Below are positions 35,285 through 44,001 of a stretch of DNA of 64,000 nt, piece by piece. Every line of letters begins with the position of its first letter. Positions within the stretch are counted from its first letter, which is position 1. Source of the stretch: Prolixibacter sp. NT017 (GTDB lineage Bacteria > Bacteroidota > Bacteroidia > Bacteroidales > Prolixibacteraceae); contig NZ_BLAV01000001.1 of NCBI RefSeq assembly GCF_009617875.1, forward strand, positions 3,658,001 through 3,722,000, in the 5' to 3' direction. Under the pieces are notes generated by a model that saw nothing but the letters and a program-made list of their open reading frames with translations, made no database searches and was not told where the DNA came from. The position numbers and the translations under genes are program-made.

Positions 35285-36100
35285 TCAATATTGTTCTTTG
35301 TCGTTCGGGAAATCCCGCGATTTCACATCATTGATGTAGTTACCCACCGCCCCTTTGATTTCAGTTGCCAAATTGTGGTAACGTCGCAAAAAGCGGGGAG
35401 AGAACTCCTGGGTAATGCCCAGCATATCGTGAATAACGAGCACCTGTCCGTCCACGCCACCGCCGGCTCCAATTCCAATGACCGGGATTTTCAGCTCTTT
35501 CGCTACGCGTTCGCCCAAAGCTGCCGGTATTTTTTCGAGCACCATGGCAAAACAACCTGCTTCTTCCAGCAGACGAGCGTCTTCAATCAGTTTTTCTGCT
35601 TCCGCATCCTGCTTGGCACGCACCGTATAGGTTCCATATTTGTGTATCGATTGCGGCATTAATCCCAAATGTCCCATCACGGGAATACCTGCCGAGAGAA
35701 TACGTTCCACCGATTGAATTACTTCTTTGCCGCCTTCCATTTTCACCGCATCGGCATGCGTTTCCTTCATGATGCGAATGGAAGAAATCAGCGCCTCCTT
35801 CGAATCTCCCTGATACGTTCCGAAAGGCAAATCGACCACGACCAAAGCCCGGTTCACTGCCTTCACCACCGATTTACCATGATAAATCATCTGGTCGAGC
35901 GTAATGGGCAGCGTCGTTTCGTTTCCGGCCATCACATTCGAGGCCGAGTCTCCTACCAGTATCACATCGATTCCGGCTTCATCCACCAATCTGGCCATAC
36001 TGTAATCGTACGCGGTAAGCATCGAAATCTTCTCACCCCGCAGCTTCATTTCCGATAAAACGTGGGTCGTTACCCGTTTTACTTCTTTATGTACTGACAT
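35285..36100 (-). CDS. panB: 3-methyl-2-oxobutanoate hydroxymethyltransferase (ketopantoate hydroxymethyltransferase)
   Basis: A 271-residue TIM-barrel enzyme making ketopantoate for pantothenate/CoA synthesis. Signatures: [42 protein letters not shown] (metal Asp in VGDS), [22 protein letters not shown] and [22 protein letters not shown] in part. The catalytic Glu lies in [14 protein letters not shown] at 36100 is chosen over a GTG two codons before. The 64-base gap to the RluA-family gene and same strand suggest co-transcription. Confidence 0.97.
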   Translation of the reverse strand: MSVHKEVKRVTTHVLSEMKLRGEKISMLTAYDYSMARLVDEAGIDVILVGDSASNVMAGNETTLPITLDQMIYHGKSVVKAVNRALVVVDLPFGTYQGDSKEALISSIRIMKETHADAVKMEGGKEVIQSVERILSAGIPVMGHLGLMPQSIHKYGTYTVRAKQDAEAEKLIEDARLLEEAGCFAMVLEKIPAALGERVAKELKIPVIGIGAGGGVDGQVLVIHDMLGITQEFSPRFLRRYHNLATEIKGAVGNYINDVKSRDFPNDKEQY

Positions 36101-36127
36101 GATCACTCAAGATTGATTTGTAGCTTA

Positions 36128-36135
36128 CAAAATTA
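36128..36135 (-). promoter_or_regulatory. Promoter -7 element of panB
   Basis: Read leftward TAATTTTG, a perfect TAnnTTTG match, 28 bases before the panB start codon. It lies between panB and the tandem-repeat array and points away from the array. Confidence 0.6.
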
Positions 36136-36228
36136 CCAAAAAGCTTTGGCTCCGTCACCTTGTTACCTCCATAAATCGGGAAATACTGCTGCTAACGGCA
36201 CAAGGTAATCCCGCAACAGGCCTGTGAC

Positions 36229-36744
36229 AGCCAACCCATCACCGGCTGATAACCTGAACCGGCAGAAGGGATTAAAAAACGTTTCGGATGATTGCCTAAT
36301 TTCCACAGGCAAATCAAAAAGTGTTTCGATTGACTACCTAATTCCCGCAGGCAAATCAAAAAGTGTTTCGGATGACCACCTAAATCCCACGGGCAAATCA
36401 AAAAGTGATTCGGATGACTACCTAATTCCCACAGGCATATCAAAAAGTGATTTGGATGACTACCTAATTTCCACAGGCAAATCAAAAAGTGTTTCGATTG
36501 ACTACCTAATTTCCTCGGGCGAATCAAAAAGTGATTCGGATGACTGCCTAATTCCCACAGGCGAATCAAAAAGTGATTCGGATGACTACCTAATTCCCAC
36601 AGGCATATCAAAAAGTGATTTGGATGACTACCTAATTCCCGCAGGCGAATCAAAAAGTGATTCGGATGACTACCTTAAATTCGCAGGGAAACCAAAAGGT
36701 GCACTGTTTGATTACCTAAATCCGCAGCGGTTATCAAAAAATGC
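36229..36744. repeat. Tandem array of abutting 42-bp repeats upstream of the DUF6261-like gene
   Basis: Units begin at 36271, 36313, 36355, 36397, 36439, 36481, 36523, 36565, 36607 and 36649, each 42 bp with no spacers. A degenerate unit precedes (36229) and one and a half follow (36691, 36733). Positions 1-11, ATCAAAAAGTG, are invariant in units 2-10; a variable patch follows (TTTCG, ATTCG or ATTTG), then GATGACTACCTAATT with few changes, then CCCACAGGC, and three variable last bases with C fixed (CAA, CGA or CAT counted from the final C). Units at 36397 and 36565 are identical. Frames stay open on both strands because 42 is a multiple of three, but none begins with ATG and most changes alter the amino acid, so I regard the array as non-coding. 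Confidence 0.93.
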
Positions 36745-36745
36745 C

Positions 36746-36792
36746 CGGGGGGTATGCTCCCGTTGTGGGTCCGTCATGACAGGCGCTCCGGG
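36746..36792. other. Hairpin region after the repeat array
   Basis: CGGGGG (36746-36751) pairs with CTCCCG (36757-36762) with one G-U pair around GTATG. An alternative pairing joins CCCGG at 36744-36748 with CCGGG at 36788-36792, and GTCATGAC at 36773-36780 is palindromic. The block marks the right edge of the array. From here to the next start codon (36910) the DNA is AT-rich; TTGACTTTC at 36848 and TAAATTCA near 36870 could be a weak promoter. Confidence 0.4.
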
Positions 36793-36909
36793 ATATTCAA
36801 TAATTCGAACAACTTAAGCTATTTTTCCACTTTTTCATTCATACACTTGACTTTCAACAACATTATCAGTAAATTCATTTTGTTAATTACTAATTTAAAC
36901 CTCAAAACC

Positions 36910-37659
36910 ATGCTTGACAGTCCTAAAATTTATGATTACTGGAATGACGAAGTATTTACTTACACCGAAAGCATCACCAAGGTGCTTTCGGGATTTGATG
37001 TTGAAACACTTAGCCTGGGCAAATTCAGCGGAGAGCTGAAAACGGCATTCGACCAGCTGGGAGCTTCGCTGGTGAAAGAGCGCGGTAGCATCCTGACTGA
37101 AGCGGTAGAAGCTGCTGACAACTACCGCGACCGGGCGTTTATCGCGTTGCGCACATACATCGAAGCCTGTAGCTTCCGGCGAAACGAAGCGTTCAATGCC
37201 GCAGCCGCACCGCTTATCCGAACCATTCACAAATACGGATGGGGCCTGCAAACCCAGGGCTACGCCATCGAGTCTTCCAAAATGGATAACCTGATTGATG
37301 ACCTGGAGAAGATGACTGAAAATGCTGATGCCCTTGCCGCCATCTCGGCCGGTCCCTGGCTTGCCGAAATGAAAGAAGAGCACGAGGCTTTTAAGCAAGC
37401 CGTCAGCGACCGCGACAACGAGCAGGCGGGCCGCAATCCCATTAAAACCATCGATGCCCGTAAGGCGGTGATTGCTGCTATTAACGATTTGTTCGGCGCC
37501 ATCGAGTTTTTATACAAAATGAACGAAGACGAGCAATACAAATCGATGGCCCTGAAAATAAACGAAGTAACCGCGCGAATGAACGCTACGGTAAAGGGGC
37601 GTAAAACCCGCAACGACAGCGACCAGACGCCTCCTGCGGACGCCTCGTCGGATGAATAA
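36910..37659 (+). CDS. DUF6261 family protein of unknown function
   Basis: A 249-residue soluble protein predicted to be nearly all alpha-helical, with no signal peptide or membrane helix. The family pattern as I know it from Bacteroidota is visible: a first helical part with an EAADNYRDRAFIALRTYIEA segment (residues 69-88), then APLIRTIHKYGWGLQTQGY, then a second part with WLAEMKEEHEAFKQAVSDRD and TIDARKAVIAAINDLF, and a polar tail GRKTRNDSDQTPPADASSDE. No catalytic motif can be seen; a structural or nucleic-acid/protein-binding role is possible. The open frame extends 52 codons upstream, but homology and the ATG support 36910. It has its own terminator and sits right of the 42-bp repeat array. 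Confidence 0.7.
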   Translation: MLDSPKIYDYWNDEVFTYTESITKVLSGFDVETLSLGKFSGELKTAFDQLGASLVKERGSILTEAVEAADNYRDRAFIALRTYIEACSFRRNEAFNAAAAPLIRTIHKYGWGLQTQGYAIESSKMDNLIDDLEKMTENADALAAISAGPWLAEMKEEHEAFKQAVSDRDNEQAGRNPIKTIDARKAVIAAINDLFGAIEFLYKMNEDEQYKSMALKINEVTARMNATVKGRKTRNDSDQTPPADASSDE

Positions 37660-37703
37660 TATTCTTTTGTAACATGGTTAAATAATTTTTTATTGATGGA
37701 AAG

Positions 37704-37740
37704 AAAAAGGGGACGCTTTTTAACAGAAGCTCCCCTTTTT
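37704..37740 (+). terminator. Terminator after the DUF6261-like gene
   Basis: AAAAAGGGG plus GCTT pairs with AAGC plus CCCCTTTTT (one internal mismatch) around a short loop. It can act in both directions and also closes the convergent gene. Confidence 0.8.
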
Positions 37741-37765
37741 CGCATTATTATTAACACCAACGAAT

Positions 37766-38890
37766 TTATACCTTCAGGAATATTTTCCGCTTATACAGGA
37801 AATACAAGAACGCCCATTCGAAAGCAATGCCGCCAATGGTAAGAATAACCATGCCAAAATCGCCGGCCGGATTGGCTAACCAGCCCAGGAAGAATTTCGA
37901 GACACCGAGTATGCCGTTACTGAAAATCCGGACAAACAGGTAAATGGTTATGGAGTTCAGGCCTATCACCTGGAAAAAGAAAATCCATCCCCGCCACTTC
38001 TTCACATCGATGATGTAATAGAACACCGATAACAACAGAAAACTAACGCCGGCGGTCAGCAGGTCGAACGGCACCGTCCACATCGCTTTGATGATGGGAT
38101 AAAAAGTGGAAAGCAACAAAGCTACAACTACCAATGCAACGCCGCTAATAACAAGAAAACCAGTTTTTCGGGTACTGGCTGCTTTGCCATCGCGCAGTAT
38201 GGTTCCGGCTAATGAACCCATGAGAGTTACGGCCGTTGCCGAAACAATACACAAAAGCCCTTCGGGGTCGAACGTGCCACCATATAGTTTTCCCGGAAGG
38301 AAATGCTGATCAATCCATGAATTGATGCTCCCGACTTTGGTCATTTCACCGGCACCAAATCCGGGCACCGGAACCGCCAGCTGAAGCAAAGCGATGCCCA
38401 GCAAAATACCGCCAAGCCAGAACAGCCGGGTACGAACTTGTTTGGTGTTCATGACAATGAGTGCGGCGAAGAAGTAGGCCAGACCAATCTGCCCCAATAC
38501 ACTGGCATACCGCAAATCGCTAAACCCATTTTCGAAGGCGCCGTTATAAAGCAATCCGAAAATGACAAGTGTCAGCATGCGCTTTGTTATCTTGTTCACT
38601 AATTCTCTTTTGGGAGTTCCTTTTTCCAGCTTGCCGGTGATGGCATAAGGAATCGCCACACCTGAAATAAACATGAACAGAGGAAAGATGAGATCGTAAA
38701 AATGGAAACCGGCCCAGGGGACATGTTCCATTTGTTCGGCAATCACATTCAGCCAGCCCCATTCGGTGGCTTTCGCCAGAAAGACGACCAGTGTTCCGCC
38801 GCCGGTAATCCACAACATATCAAATCCGCGTAAAGTATCCAGCGACACCAGACGCTCGTTAATCCGGTTAGGATTGTGTTCAGCATTCAT
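37766..38890 (-). CDS. HGSNAT/NagX-like membrane acyltransferase family protein (DUF5009 type)
   Basis: A 374-residue protein with about ten membrane helices. The N-terminal motif RLVSLDTLRGFDMLWITGGG and the HFYDLIFPLFMFISGVAIPY segment are hallmarks of the heparan-alpha-glucosaminide acetyltransferase-related family (NagX, DUF5009). The human enzyme passes acetyl groups from cytoplasmic acetyl-CoA to lumenal glucosamine; a corresponding amino-sugar acylation at the bacterial inner membrane is plausible but not proved. Single-gene unit, convergent with the DUF6261-like gene. Confidence 0.85.
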   Translation of the reverse strand: MNAEHNPNRINERLVSLDTLRGFDMLWITGGGTLVVFLAKATEWGWLNVIAEQMEHVPWAGFHFYDLIFPLFMFISGVAIPYAITGKLEKGTPKRELVNKITKRMLTLVIFGLLYNGAFENGFSDLRYASVLGQIGLAYFFAALIVMNTKQVRTRLFWLGGILLGIALLQLAVPVPGFGAGEMTKVGSINSWIDQHFLPGKLYGGTFDPEGLLCIVSATAVTLMGSLAGTILRDGKAASTRKTGFLVISGVALVVVALLLSTFYPIIKAMWTVPFDLLTAGVSFLLLSVFYYIIDVKKWRGWIFFFQVIGLNSITIYLFVRIFSNGILGVSKFFLGWLANPAGDFGMVILTIGGIAFEWAFLYFLYKRKIFLKV

Positions 38891-39197
38891 AAGAGTTGGA
38901 TTTAGTTTGCAGGCAGAAATTTAACGATAATGTTTAGATGAACAAATTAACTCATTGCATTTCAGTTCATCGAAATACCTGTCTCTTCCGGATTAACTGG
39001 AAAACTTCCCGCTCTGACACCAGTCCTTCTCTGTCGTTTTGTCACGAAAGATGACAGCCTTCCTTCAGTAAATCCTGCTGGCGGTGTCAATTTTTCACGA
39101 AAAAGGGCTGAAAACGGATTGGCACAACGATTGATTAATACTGGGCGAAATTGAAAAAGAAATCAACGAACGTATAAATTAAAATACTTTATCAGCA
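38891..39197 (+). promoter_or_regulatory. dnaK upstream region with a sigma-54-like element
   Basis: This 307-base gap lies between two divergent genes. TTGGCAC at 39119-39125 and TTGA at 39131-39134 have the -24/-12 spacing of sigma-54 promoters (TGGCAC, five bases, TTG), but the -12 GC is GA here. No perfect TAnnTTTG was found on the dnaK side and no CIRCE-type inverted repeat. The rest shows nothing recognisable. Confidence 0.35.
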
Positions 39198-41108
39198 ATG
39201 GGAAAAATTATTGGAATTGACTTAGGAACAACAAACTCCTGCGTCTCGGTAATGGAAGGAAATGAGCCGGTCGTTATCCCGAACAGCGAAGGGAAAAGGA
39301 CCACACCATCCATTGTAGCTTTTGTTGAAAATGGTGAACGTAAAGTTGGTGATCCGGCCAAACGTCAGGCTATTACCAATCCTCATAAAACTGTATTCTC
39401 CATCAAACGCTTCATGGGAGAAACATTCGACCAGGTTCAAAAAGAAGTCAAGCGTGTTTCTTACGAAGTAATCAAAGGAGACAACAATACTCCGCGTGTA
39501 AAAATCGACGACCGGATGTATTCTCCTCAGGAAATTTCGGCTATGGTTCTTCAGAAAATGAAGAAAACTGCTGAGGATTACCTGGGCCAGGAAGTGACAG
39601 AAGCGGTTATTACCGTACCAGCATATTTTAACGACTCACAGCGTCAGGCAACCAAAGAGGCTGGTGAAATTTCCGGTTTGAAAGTTCGTCGTATCATCAA
39701 CGAGCCGACTGCCGCTTCACTGGCATATGGTCTTGACAAGCGCGACAAAGACATGAAAATCGCCGTATTCGACCTTGGTGGTGGTACTTTCGATATTTCG
39801 GTACTCGAACTGGGCGACGGCGTGTTTGAAGTAAAATCGACCGACGGTGATACTCACCTGGGTGGTGACGATTTCGACCAGGTAATTATCGACTGGTTAG
39901 CTGACAGCTTTAAAGAAGAAGAAGGTGTTGACTTGCGTCAGGACCCCATGGCTCTTCAGCGTTTGAAAGAAGCTGCTGAGAAAGCCAAAATCGAGTTGTC
40001 CAGCTCAACTTCTACCGAAATCAACCTGCCGTACATCATGCCAGTGAACGGTATTCCGAAACACTTGGTGAAAACCCTGTCGCGCGCACAGTTTGAAAAC
40101 CTGGCTGATTCGCTGATTACAGCAACGCTCGAGCCTTGCCGTCGTGCGATGAAAAATGCAGGCGTTTCGGCCGCTGACATTGACGAAGTTATTTTGGTAG
40201 GTGGTTCAACCCGTATTCCTGCTGTACAGGAAAAAGTGAAAGAACTGTTTGGCAAAGCTCCTTCGAAAGGTGTGAACCCCGATGAGGTTGTTGCCATTGG
40301 TGCTGCTATCCAGGGTGGTGTGCTGACCGGAGAAGTGAAAGACGTGCTGTTGCTCGACGTAACTCCGCTGTCACTCGGTATCGAAACCATGGGCGGTGTA
40401 ATGACCAAATTGATTGAGGCCAACACTACCATCCCTACCAAGAAGACGGAAACGTTTACTACGGCAGCCGACAATCAACCGTCAGTTGAAATTCACGTAT
40501 TGCAGGGTGAACGTCCGATGGCGGGCGGAAACAAATCTATTGGTCGTTTCCACCTCGACGGACTGCCACCAGCACCACGCGGTATACCTCAAATTGAAGT
40601 AACTTTTGATATCGATGCCAACGGTATTTTGCACGTAATGGCAAAAGACAAAGCTACCGGTAAAGAGCAGTCGATTCGTATCGAGGCCTCATCTGGTTTG
40701 AGCGATGACGAAATCAAGCGGATGAAGCAGGAAGCTGAAGCAAATGCTGAAGCCGACAAGCAGGCCCGCGAGAAAATCGATAAGCTGAACCAGGCTGATA
40801 GTCTGATTTTCCAGACTGAAAAGCAGATGAAAGAGTTCGGTGACAAATTGCCGGCTGACAAAAAGGCTCCGATTGAAGAAGCATTGAACAAACTGAAAGA
40901 AGCACACAAAAACCAGGATTTGGCAGCTATCGATACGGCTACTGCCGAGTTGAACCAGGTTTTCCAGGCTGCTTCACAGGAAATGTACAATGCAACCAAT
41001 GCTGAAGCCAACGCTCAGGGTAACCCGCAAGGCGGACAAGCCGGTGGTCAGCAAAAAGGTGGTGACGATGACGAAGTAACGGATGTAGATTTCGAGGAAG
41101 TCAAATAA
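39198..41108 (+). CDS. dnaK: Chaperone protein DnaK (Hsp70)
   Basis: A 636-residue Hsp70. ATPase domain (1-385): [48 protein letters not shown]; linker [16 protein letters not shown]; substrate domain with [16 protein letters not shown]; helical lid and a Gly/Gln-rich tail ending [14 protein letters not shown], the conserved C-terminal EEVK/EEVD-type acidic end. It refolds proteins with DnaJ and GrpE, neither of which is next to it. Codon use and conservation mark it as highly expressed. Terminator follows. Confidence 0.99.
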   Translation: MGKIIGIDLGTTNSCVSVMEGNEPVVIPNSEGKRTTPSIVAFVENGERKVGDPAKRQAITNPHKTVFSIKRFMGETFDQVQKEVKRVSYEVIKGDNNTPRVKIDDRMYSPQEISAMVLQKMKKTAEDYLGQEVTEAVITVPAYFNDSQRQATKEAGEISGLKVRRIINEPTAASLAYGLDKRDKDMKIAVFDLGGGTFDISVLELGDGVFEVKSTDGDTHLGGDDFDQVIIDWLADSFKEEEGVDLRQDPMALQRLKEAAEKAKIELSSSTSTEINLPYIMPVNGIPKHLVKTLSRAQFENLADSLITATLEPCRRAMKNAGVSAADIDEVILVGGSTRIPAVQEKVKELFGKAPSKGVNPDEVVAIGAAIQGGVLTGEVKDVLLLDVTPLSLGIETMGGVMTKLIEANTTIPTKKTETFTTAADNQPSVEIHVLQGERPMAGGNKSIGRFHLDGLPPAPRGIPQIEVTFDIDANGILHVMAKDKATGKEQSIRIEASSGLSDDEIKRMKQEAEANAEADKQAREKIDKLNQADSLIFQTEKQMKEFGDKLPADKKAPIEEALNKLKEAHKNQDLAAIDTATAELNQVFQAASQEMYNATNAEANAQGNPQGGQAGGQQKGGDDDEVTDVDFEEVK

Positions 41109-41135
41109 GCACCCAATATATATTATTCCACATTC

Positions 41136-41171
41136 ATGCCCGTTCCCGACACAGGGGGCGGGCATTTTTTG
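41136..41171 (+). terminator. Terminator after dnaK
   Basis: ATGCCCG (41136-41142) pairs with CGGGCAT (41159-41165) and is followed by six Ts. Confidence 0.85.
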
Positions 41172-41193
41172 TGTGCCATATGTCTATTTTTGC

Positions 41194-41201
41194 TATGTTT
41201 G
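41194..41201 (+). promoter_or_regulatory. Promoter -7 element of the O-antigen ligase gene
   Basis: TATGTTTG matches TAnnTTTG; a TTTG lies 22 bases upstream at 41168-41171, within the dnaK terminator T run. Confidence 0.55.
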
Positions 41202-41249
41202 CTTCTATCTGATAAATCATCCCGGCACTCTTTGGCTTAACAGCAAACC

Positions 41250-42860
41250 ATGCAACAAAACCACGACATCCGACCATCAAAACTTCTCATCATGGAAGGA
41301 ATGCTGATGTCGTTGGCATTTGTCCTGCCGTTTTCCGAAGCATTGGTCAGCATTATCACGGTACTCATTTTTGCATTCTCCTGGCTCATCATTTCGCCTA
41401 AAGAAAAATACCAAAGCTTTCGCAAAACCCCGCTGCCACTTTTTCCGGCCGGCATTTTCATTCTTTACCTGCTCTGGGCGCTGGGAGCTCATCATCCAGC
41501 CAATGCCATCGACGAAATCCGACGCAATGCTTTCTGGCTTCTCATTCCGATAGCCGTTGCCTATCTTCCTTTAAGCCGAAAACAAATTGACCGCATTCTG
41601 TATGCGCTGGCTTTGGGCGTCATCATCAGTTCGCTGGTAGCTTTAGTACGGTGGCAATTCAGCGAAAGCATAGGAATTACAGACATACGGGATACAACGC
41701 TTAATCCGCATATCGGCCATTCGCTGTTGGTTAACTTTTCCTTGTCCTTTCTGCTACTGGAAATTTTCCGTTACCGGGAAGACAGTTGGAATATGCGTCA
41801 GATTTCACGACTTGCCGGTGTCCTGTTTTTATTGATTTTCGATTTCTGGCTGCATTCATTGCTCGGATTACTGACCCTTTTAGCAACATTCATTGCCCTT
41901 TCTTTTTTCACCTACCGGGAAATTCCCAAAAGGTTGCGAAAATACGTTTGGGGCGGAGCCGTCGTTCTCATCATTATTCCGCTGGCGTTAACCGGACGGG
42001 AACTATACAGACAATTTCACACGTCCATGCCACAACCAGCTCAGGTGGCCAAATTCACCGCGAACGGGAATCCGTATCAAAACGATTTTAATAAAACCTT
42101 ACGGGAAAACGGCCATTTCATCTACCTCCAAATTTGTCTGCCGGAACTCCGAAGAGAATGGAACAAACGTAGTGCGCTGAAATTTTCAGATAGAGATGCC
42201 AATGGTTTTCCGGTGAAAAGTACGTTGATTCGTTACCTTACTTCCATGGGACTGACAAAAGATTCGGCCGGAGTTGCACAACTGACTAATGATGACATTC
42301 TAGCCATCCGGGAAGGCTTTGCCAACTGCCGCTATGTTCCCGAACGAATGAACCTTTCGGCACGGATTTATCAAACCATCTGGGAGCTCGACGCCTACCG
42401 CTCCAACGGAAATCCGAACAATAAATCGCTGGTGCAACGCTGGGCTTATACCCGCGCCGCTTTGTCTATTATTGCAGAGCATCCGGTTTTTGGAGTTGGT
42501 ACCGGCAACGAAAAAGCCGCTTTCAACGAAATGCTTTCCCGGCAAAATCCGAAACTACGCCCGGCTAATTTCAGCCACGCCCACAATCAATACCTGAACT
42601 ACCTGGTGACATTCGGAATCGTGGGATTCGCTATCCTGATGTTTCTGCTGATTTATCCGCTGTTTCGGGTTAGAAAATTATCGGTTCTCACAGTCTTTTT
42701 CCTGCTAACCATCGGCATTGCGAACCTGGGAGACGACAATTTACAAACCCACACCATACGTACCTTTTTTGCTCTTTTTTATACCCTGCTTGTTTTCGAT
42801 TTTGCCAATAGTGCGAAAGAAACGGCAGGCAATTTTGTCTCAAACAACAATCATCAATGA
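41250..42860 (+). CDS. O-antigen ligase family protein (Wzy_C)
   Basis: A 536-residue membrane protein with about ten helices and a large extracytoplasmic loop (about residues 250-430). The Wzy_C motif region is visible: ARAALSIIAEHPVFGVGTGNEK (partly), then RPANFSHAHNQYLNYLVTFGIVG, where the HAHNQYL histidines are the family's conserved active-site stretch. Such proteins join O-antigen to lipid A-core or polymerise glycans. The next gene, a GT9 heptosyltransferase-like enzyme, overlaps by four bases, supporting an LPS-core/glycan role. Confidence 0.88.
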   Translation: MQQNHDIRPSKLLIMEGMLMSLAFVLPFSEALVSIITVLIFAFSWLIISPKEKYQSFRKTPLPLFPAGIFILYLLWALGAHHPANAIDEIRRNAFWLLIPIAVAYLPLSRKQIDRILYALALGVIISSLVALVRWQFSESIGITDIRDTTLNPHIGHSLLVNFSLSFLLLEIFRYREDSWNMRQISRLAGVLFLLIFDFWLHSLLGLLTLLATFIALSFFTYREIPKRLRKYVWGGAVVLIIIPLALTGRELYRQFHTSMPQPAQVAKFTANGNPYQNDFNKTLRENGHFIYLQICLPELRREWNKRSALKFSDRDANGFPVKSTLIRYLTSMGLTKDSAGVAQLTNDDILAIREGFANCRYVPERMNLSARIYQTIWELDAYRSNGNPNNKSLVQRWAYTRAALSIIAEHPVFGVGTGNEKAAFNEMLSRQNPKLRPANFSHAHNQYLNYLVTFGIVGFAILMFLLIYPLFRVRKLSVLTVFFLLTIGIANLGDDNLQTHTIRTFFALFYTLLVFDFANSAKETAGNFVSNNNHQ

Positions 42861-43924
42861 AACTGAAAATCCTTGTCATTCAGCAAAAGCGAATCGGTGA
42901 TGTTCTCCTGGGAACAGTTATTTGCAATCAACTTCGAAGGATGTATCCCGAAGCGCAAATCGATTACATGGTTTATGCTTTTACCCGCGAGATGGCGGAA
43001 AACAATCCCAATATCGATAACATCATTATTTTTAATGATTCGGACCGGAAAGTTGGCAACTTGCTGAAGTTCGCCTGTAAAATCAGAAAAGCTAAATACG
43101 ATATTGTCATCGATGCCTATACCAAGATGGACAGCTGGGTGACCACTCGTTTGTCGGGAGCGAAAAAGCGGATTTCGTACAAGAAATTCGGACGTGGACT
43201 CTACTACAATATTCTGGTCGATAAGCACAGCCGCCCCGCTTCCATTGCTGGTCCTGTCATCGAAGAACGTTTGGCACTGTTGGAACCGCTGAAAAAAGAA
43301 GGCATCGAGTACGACCCGTATCCGCGCCTTTACCTAACTGATGAAGAGAAAGCTGAAGGCAAACAACTGCTCCGGGAGGCCGGAGTGGATTTGGAGAAGG
43401 AGATAATTGTGGCCGGCATCTACGGAAGCGTGGAGAACAAAACTTATCCCGAAGATTACATGCTGGAGGTCATCCAACATTTGATGGAGAATTATTCTGC
43501 GCAAATCATCCTCAATTACTTCCCAAATCAAAAGGATGCTGCCCGGGCTTTCGCCGAAAAGCTGGGCAATCCCGAACTTGTCTTTTCCGGTTTAACCGGG
43601 AAAAGCCTGCGTGAACTGGCCAAGATCGTTACACATGCCGATGCCTATATCGGGAACGACTGCGGCCATACCAACCTGGCAAAAGCGCTCGAAATTCCAA
43701 CGTTCACCATCTTCTCTCCTTTCATCGCCCGCGAAAGCTGGGGAATTTTCGACGACGGGAAAAAGAATCTTTCTGTCCACCTGAACGACTTCAAGCCGGA
43801 ATTAATACAGGGAAAACCCTATAAACTGCTGAAACAAGAATCATCGGTCCTTTATCGCGATTTCCTTCCGGAAATGGTGATCGGCAAGCTGGACACATAC
43901 CTGCAAGGTCTTAATATTTCTTAA
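42857..43924 (+). CDS. Family 9 glycosyltransferase (ADP-heptose:LPS heptosyltransferase-like)
   Basis: A 355-residue GT-B enzyme. KILVIQQKRIGDVLLGTVI at the N terminus is the GT9 start motif, and the donor-site part includes VFSGLTGKSLRELAKIVTHADAYIGNDCGHTNLAKALEIPT (conserved D-x-G-x-x-H-x-A type motif, here NDCGHTNLAKAL). The family adds heptose to LPS inner core; in Bacteroidota the sugar may differ. The ATG overlaps the stop of the O-antigen ligase gene, so they are coupled. Confidence 0.9.
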   Translation: MKLKILVIQQKRIGDVLLGTVICNQLRRMYPEAQIDYMVYAFTREMAENNPNIDNIIIFNDSDRKVGNLLKFACKIRKAKYDIVIDAYTKMDSWVTTRLSGAKKRISYKKFGRGLYYNILVDKHSRPASIAGPVIEERLALLEPLKKEGIEYDPYPRLYLTDEEKAEGKQLLREAGVDLEKEIIVAGIYGSVENKTYPEDYMLEVIQHLMENYSAQIILNYFPNQKDAARAFAEKLGNPELVFSGLTGKSLRELAKIVTHADAYIGNDCGHTNLAKALEIPTFTIFSPFIARESWGIFDDGKKNLSVHLNDFKPELIQGKPYKLLKQESSVLYRDFLPEMVIGKLDTYLQGLNIS

Positions 43925-43952
43925 TTGATTTACCGGGAAACAGAAAAGTCTG

Positions 43953-43981
43953 TTTGTAAAACAATTCTTTAACTACTTTTG
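43953..43981 (+). promoter_or_regulatory. Promoter of apbE
   Basis: TTTG at 43953-43956 and TACTTTTG at 43974-43981 (perfect TAnnTTTG) with a 17-base spacer. Transcription would begin near 43988, so an in-frame GTG at 43981 cannot be the start and the ATG at 44002 is. Confidence 0.65.
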
Positions 43982-44001
43982 TGGCGGAAAATTTCTACAA
44001 G

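Noticed and set aside
36271..36690. CRISPR array
   Set aside because: The 42-bp units abut directly with no unique spacers, no cas genes are in the window, and units differ at many positions.
36224..36817. Rightward repeat-protein gene with 14-residue repeats
   Set aside because: GTG start without ribosome site, mostly non-synonymous change between units, and open frame explained by a period divisible by three; kept only as a finding.
36754..36909. Longer N terminus for the DUF6261-like protein
   Set aside because: The added 52 residues are low-complexity translation of the hairpin and AT-rich promoter region; the family begins near the ATG at 36910.
39222..41165. Antisense ORFs over dnaK, the longest 172 codons
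   Set aside because: Long antisense frames are common opposite highly expressed genes with biased codon use; no start or family evidence.
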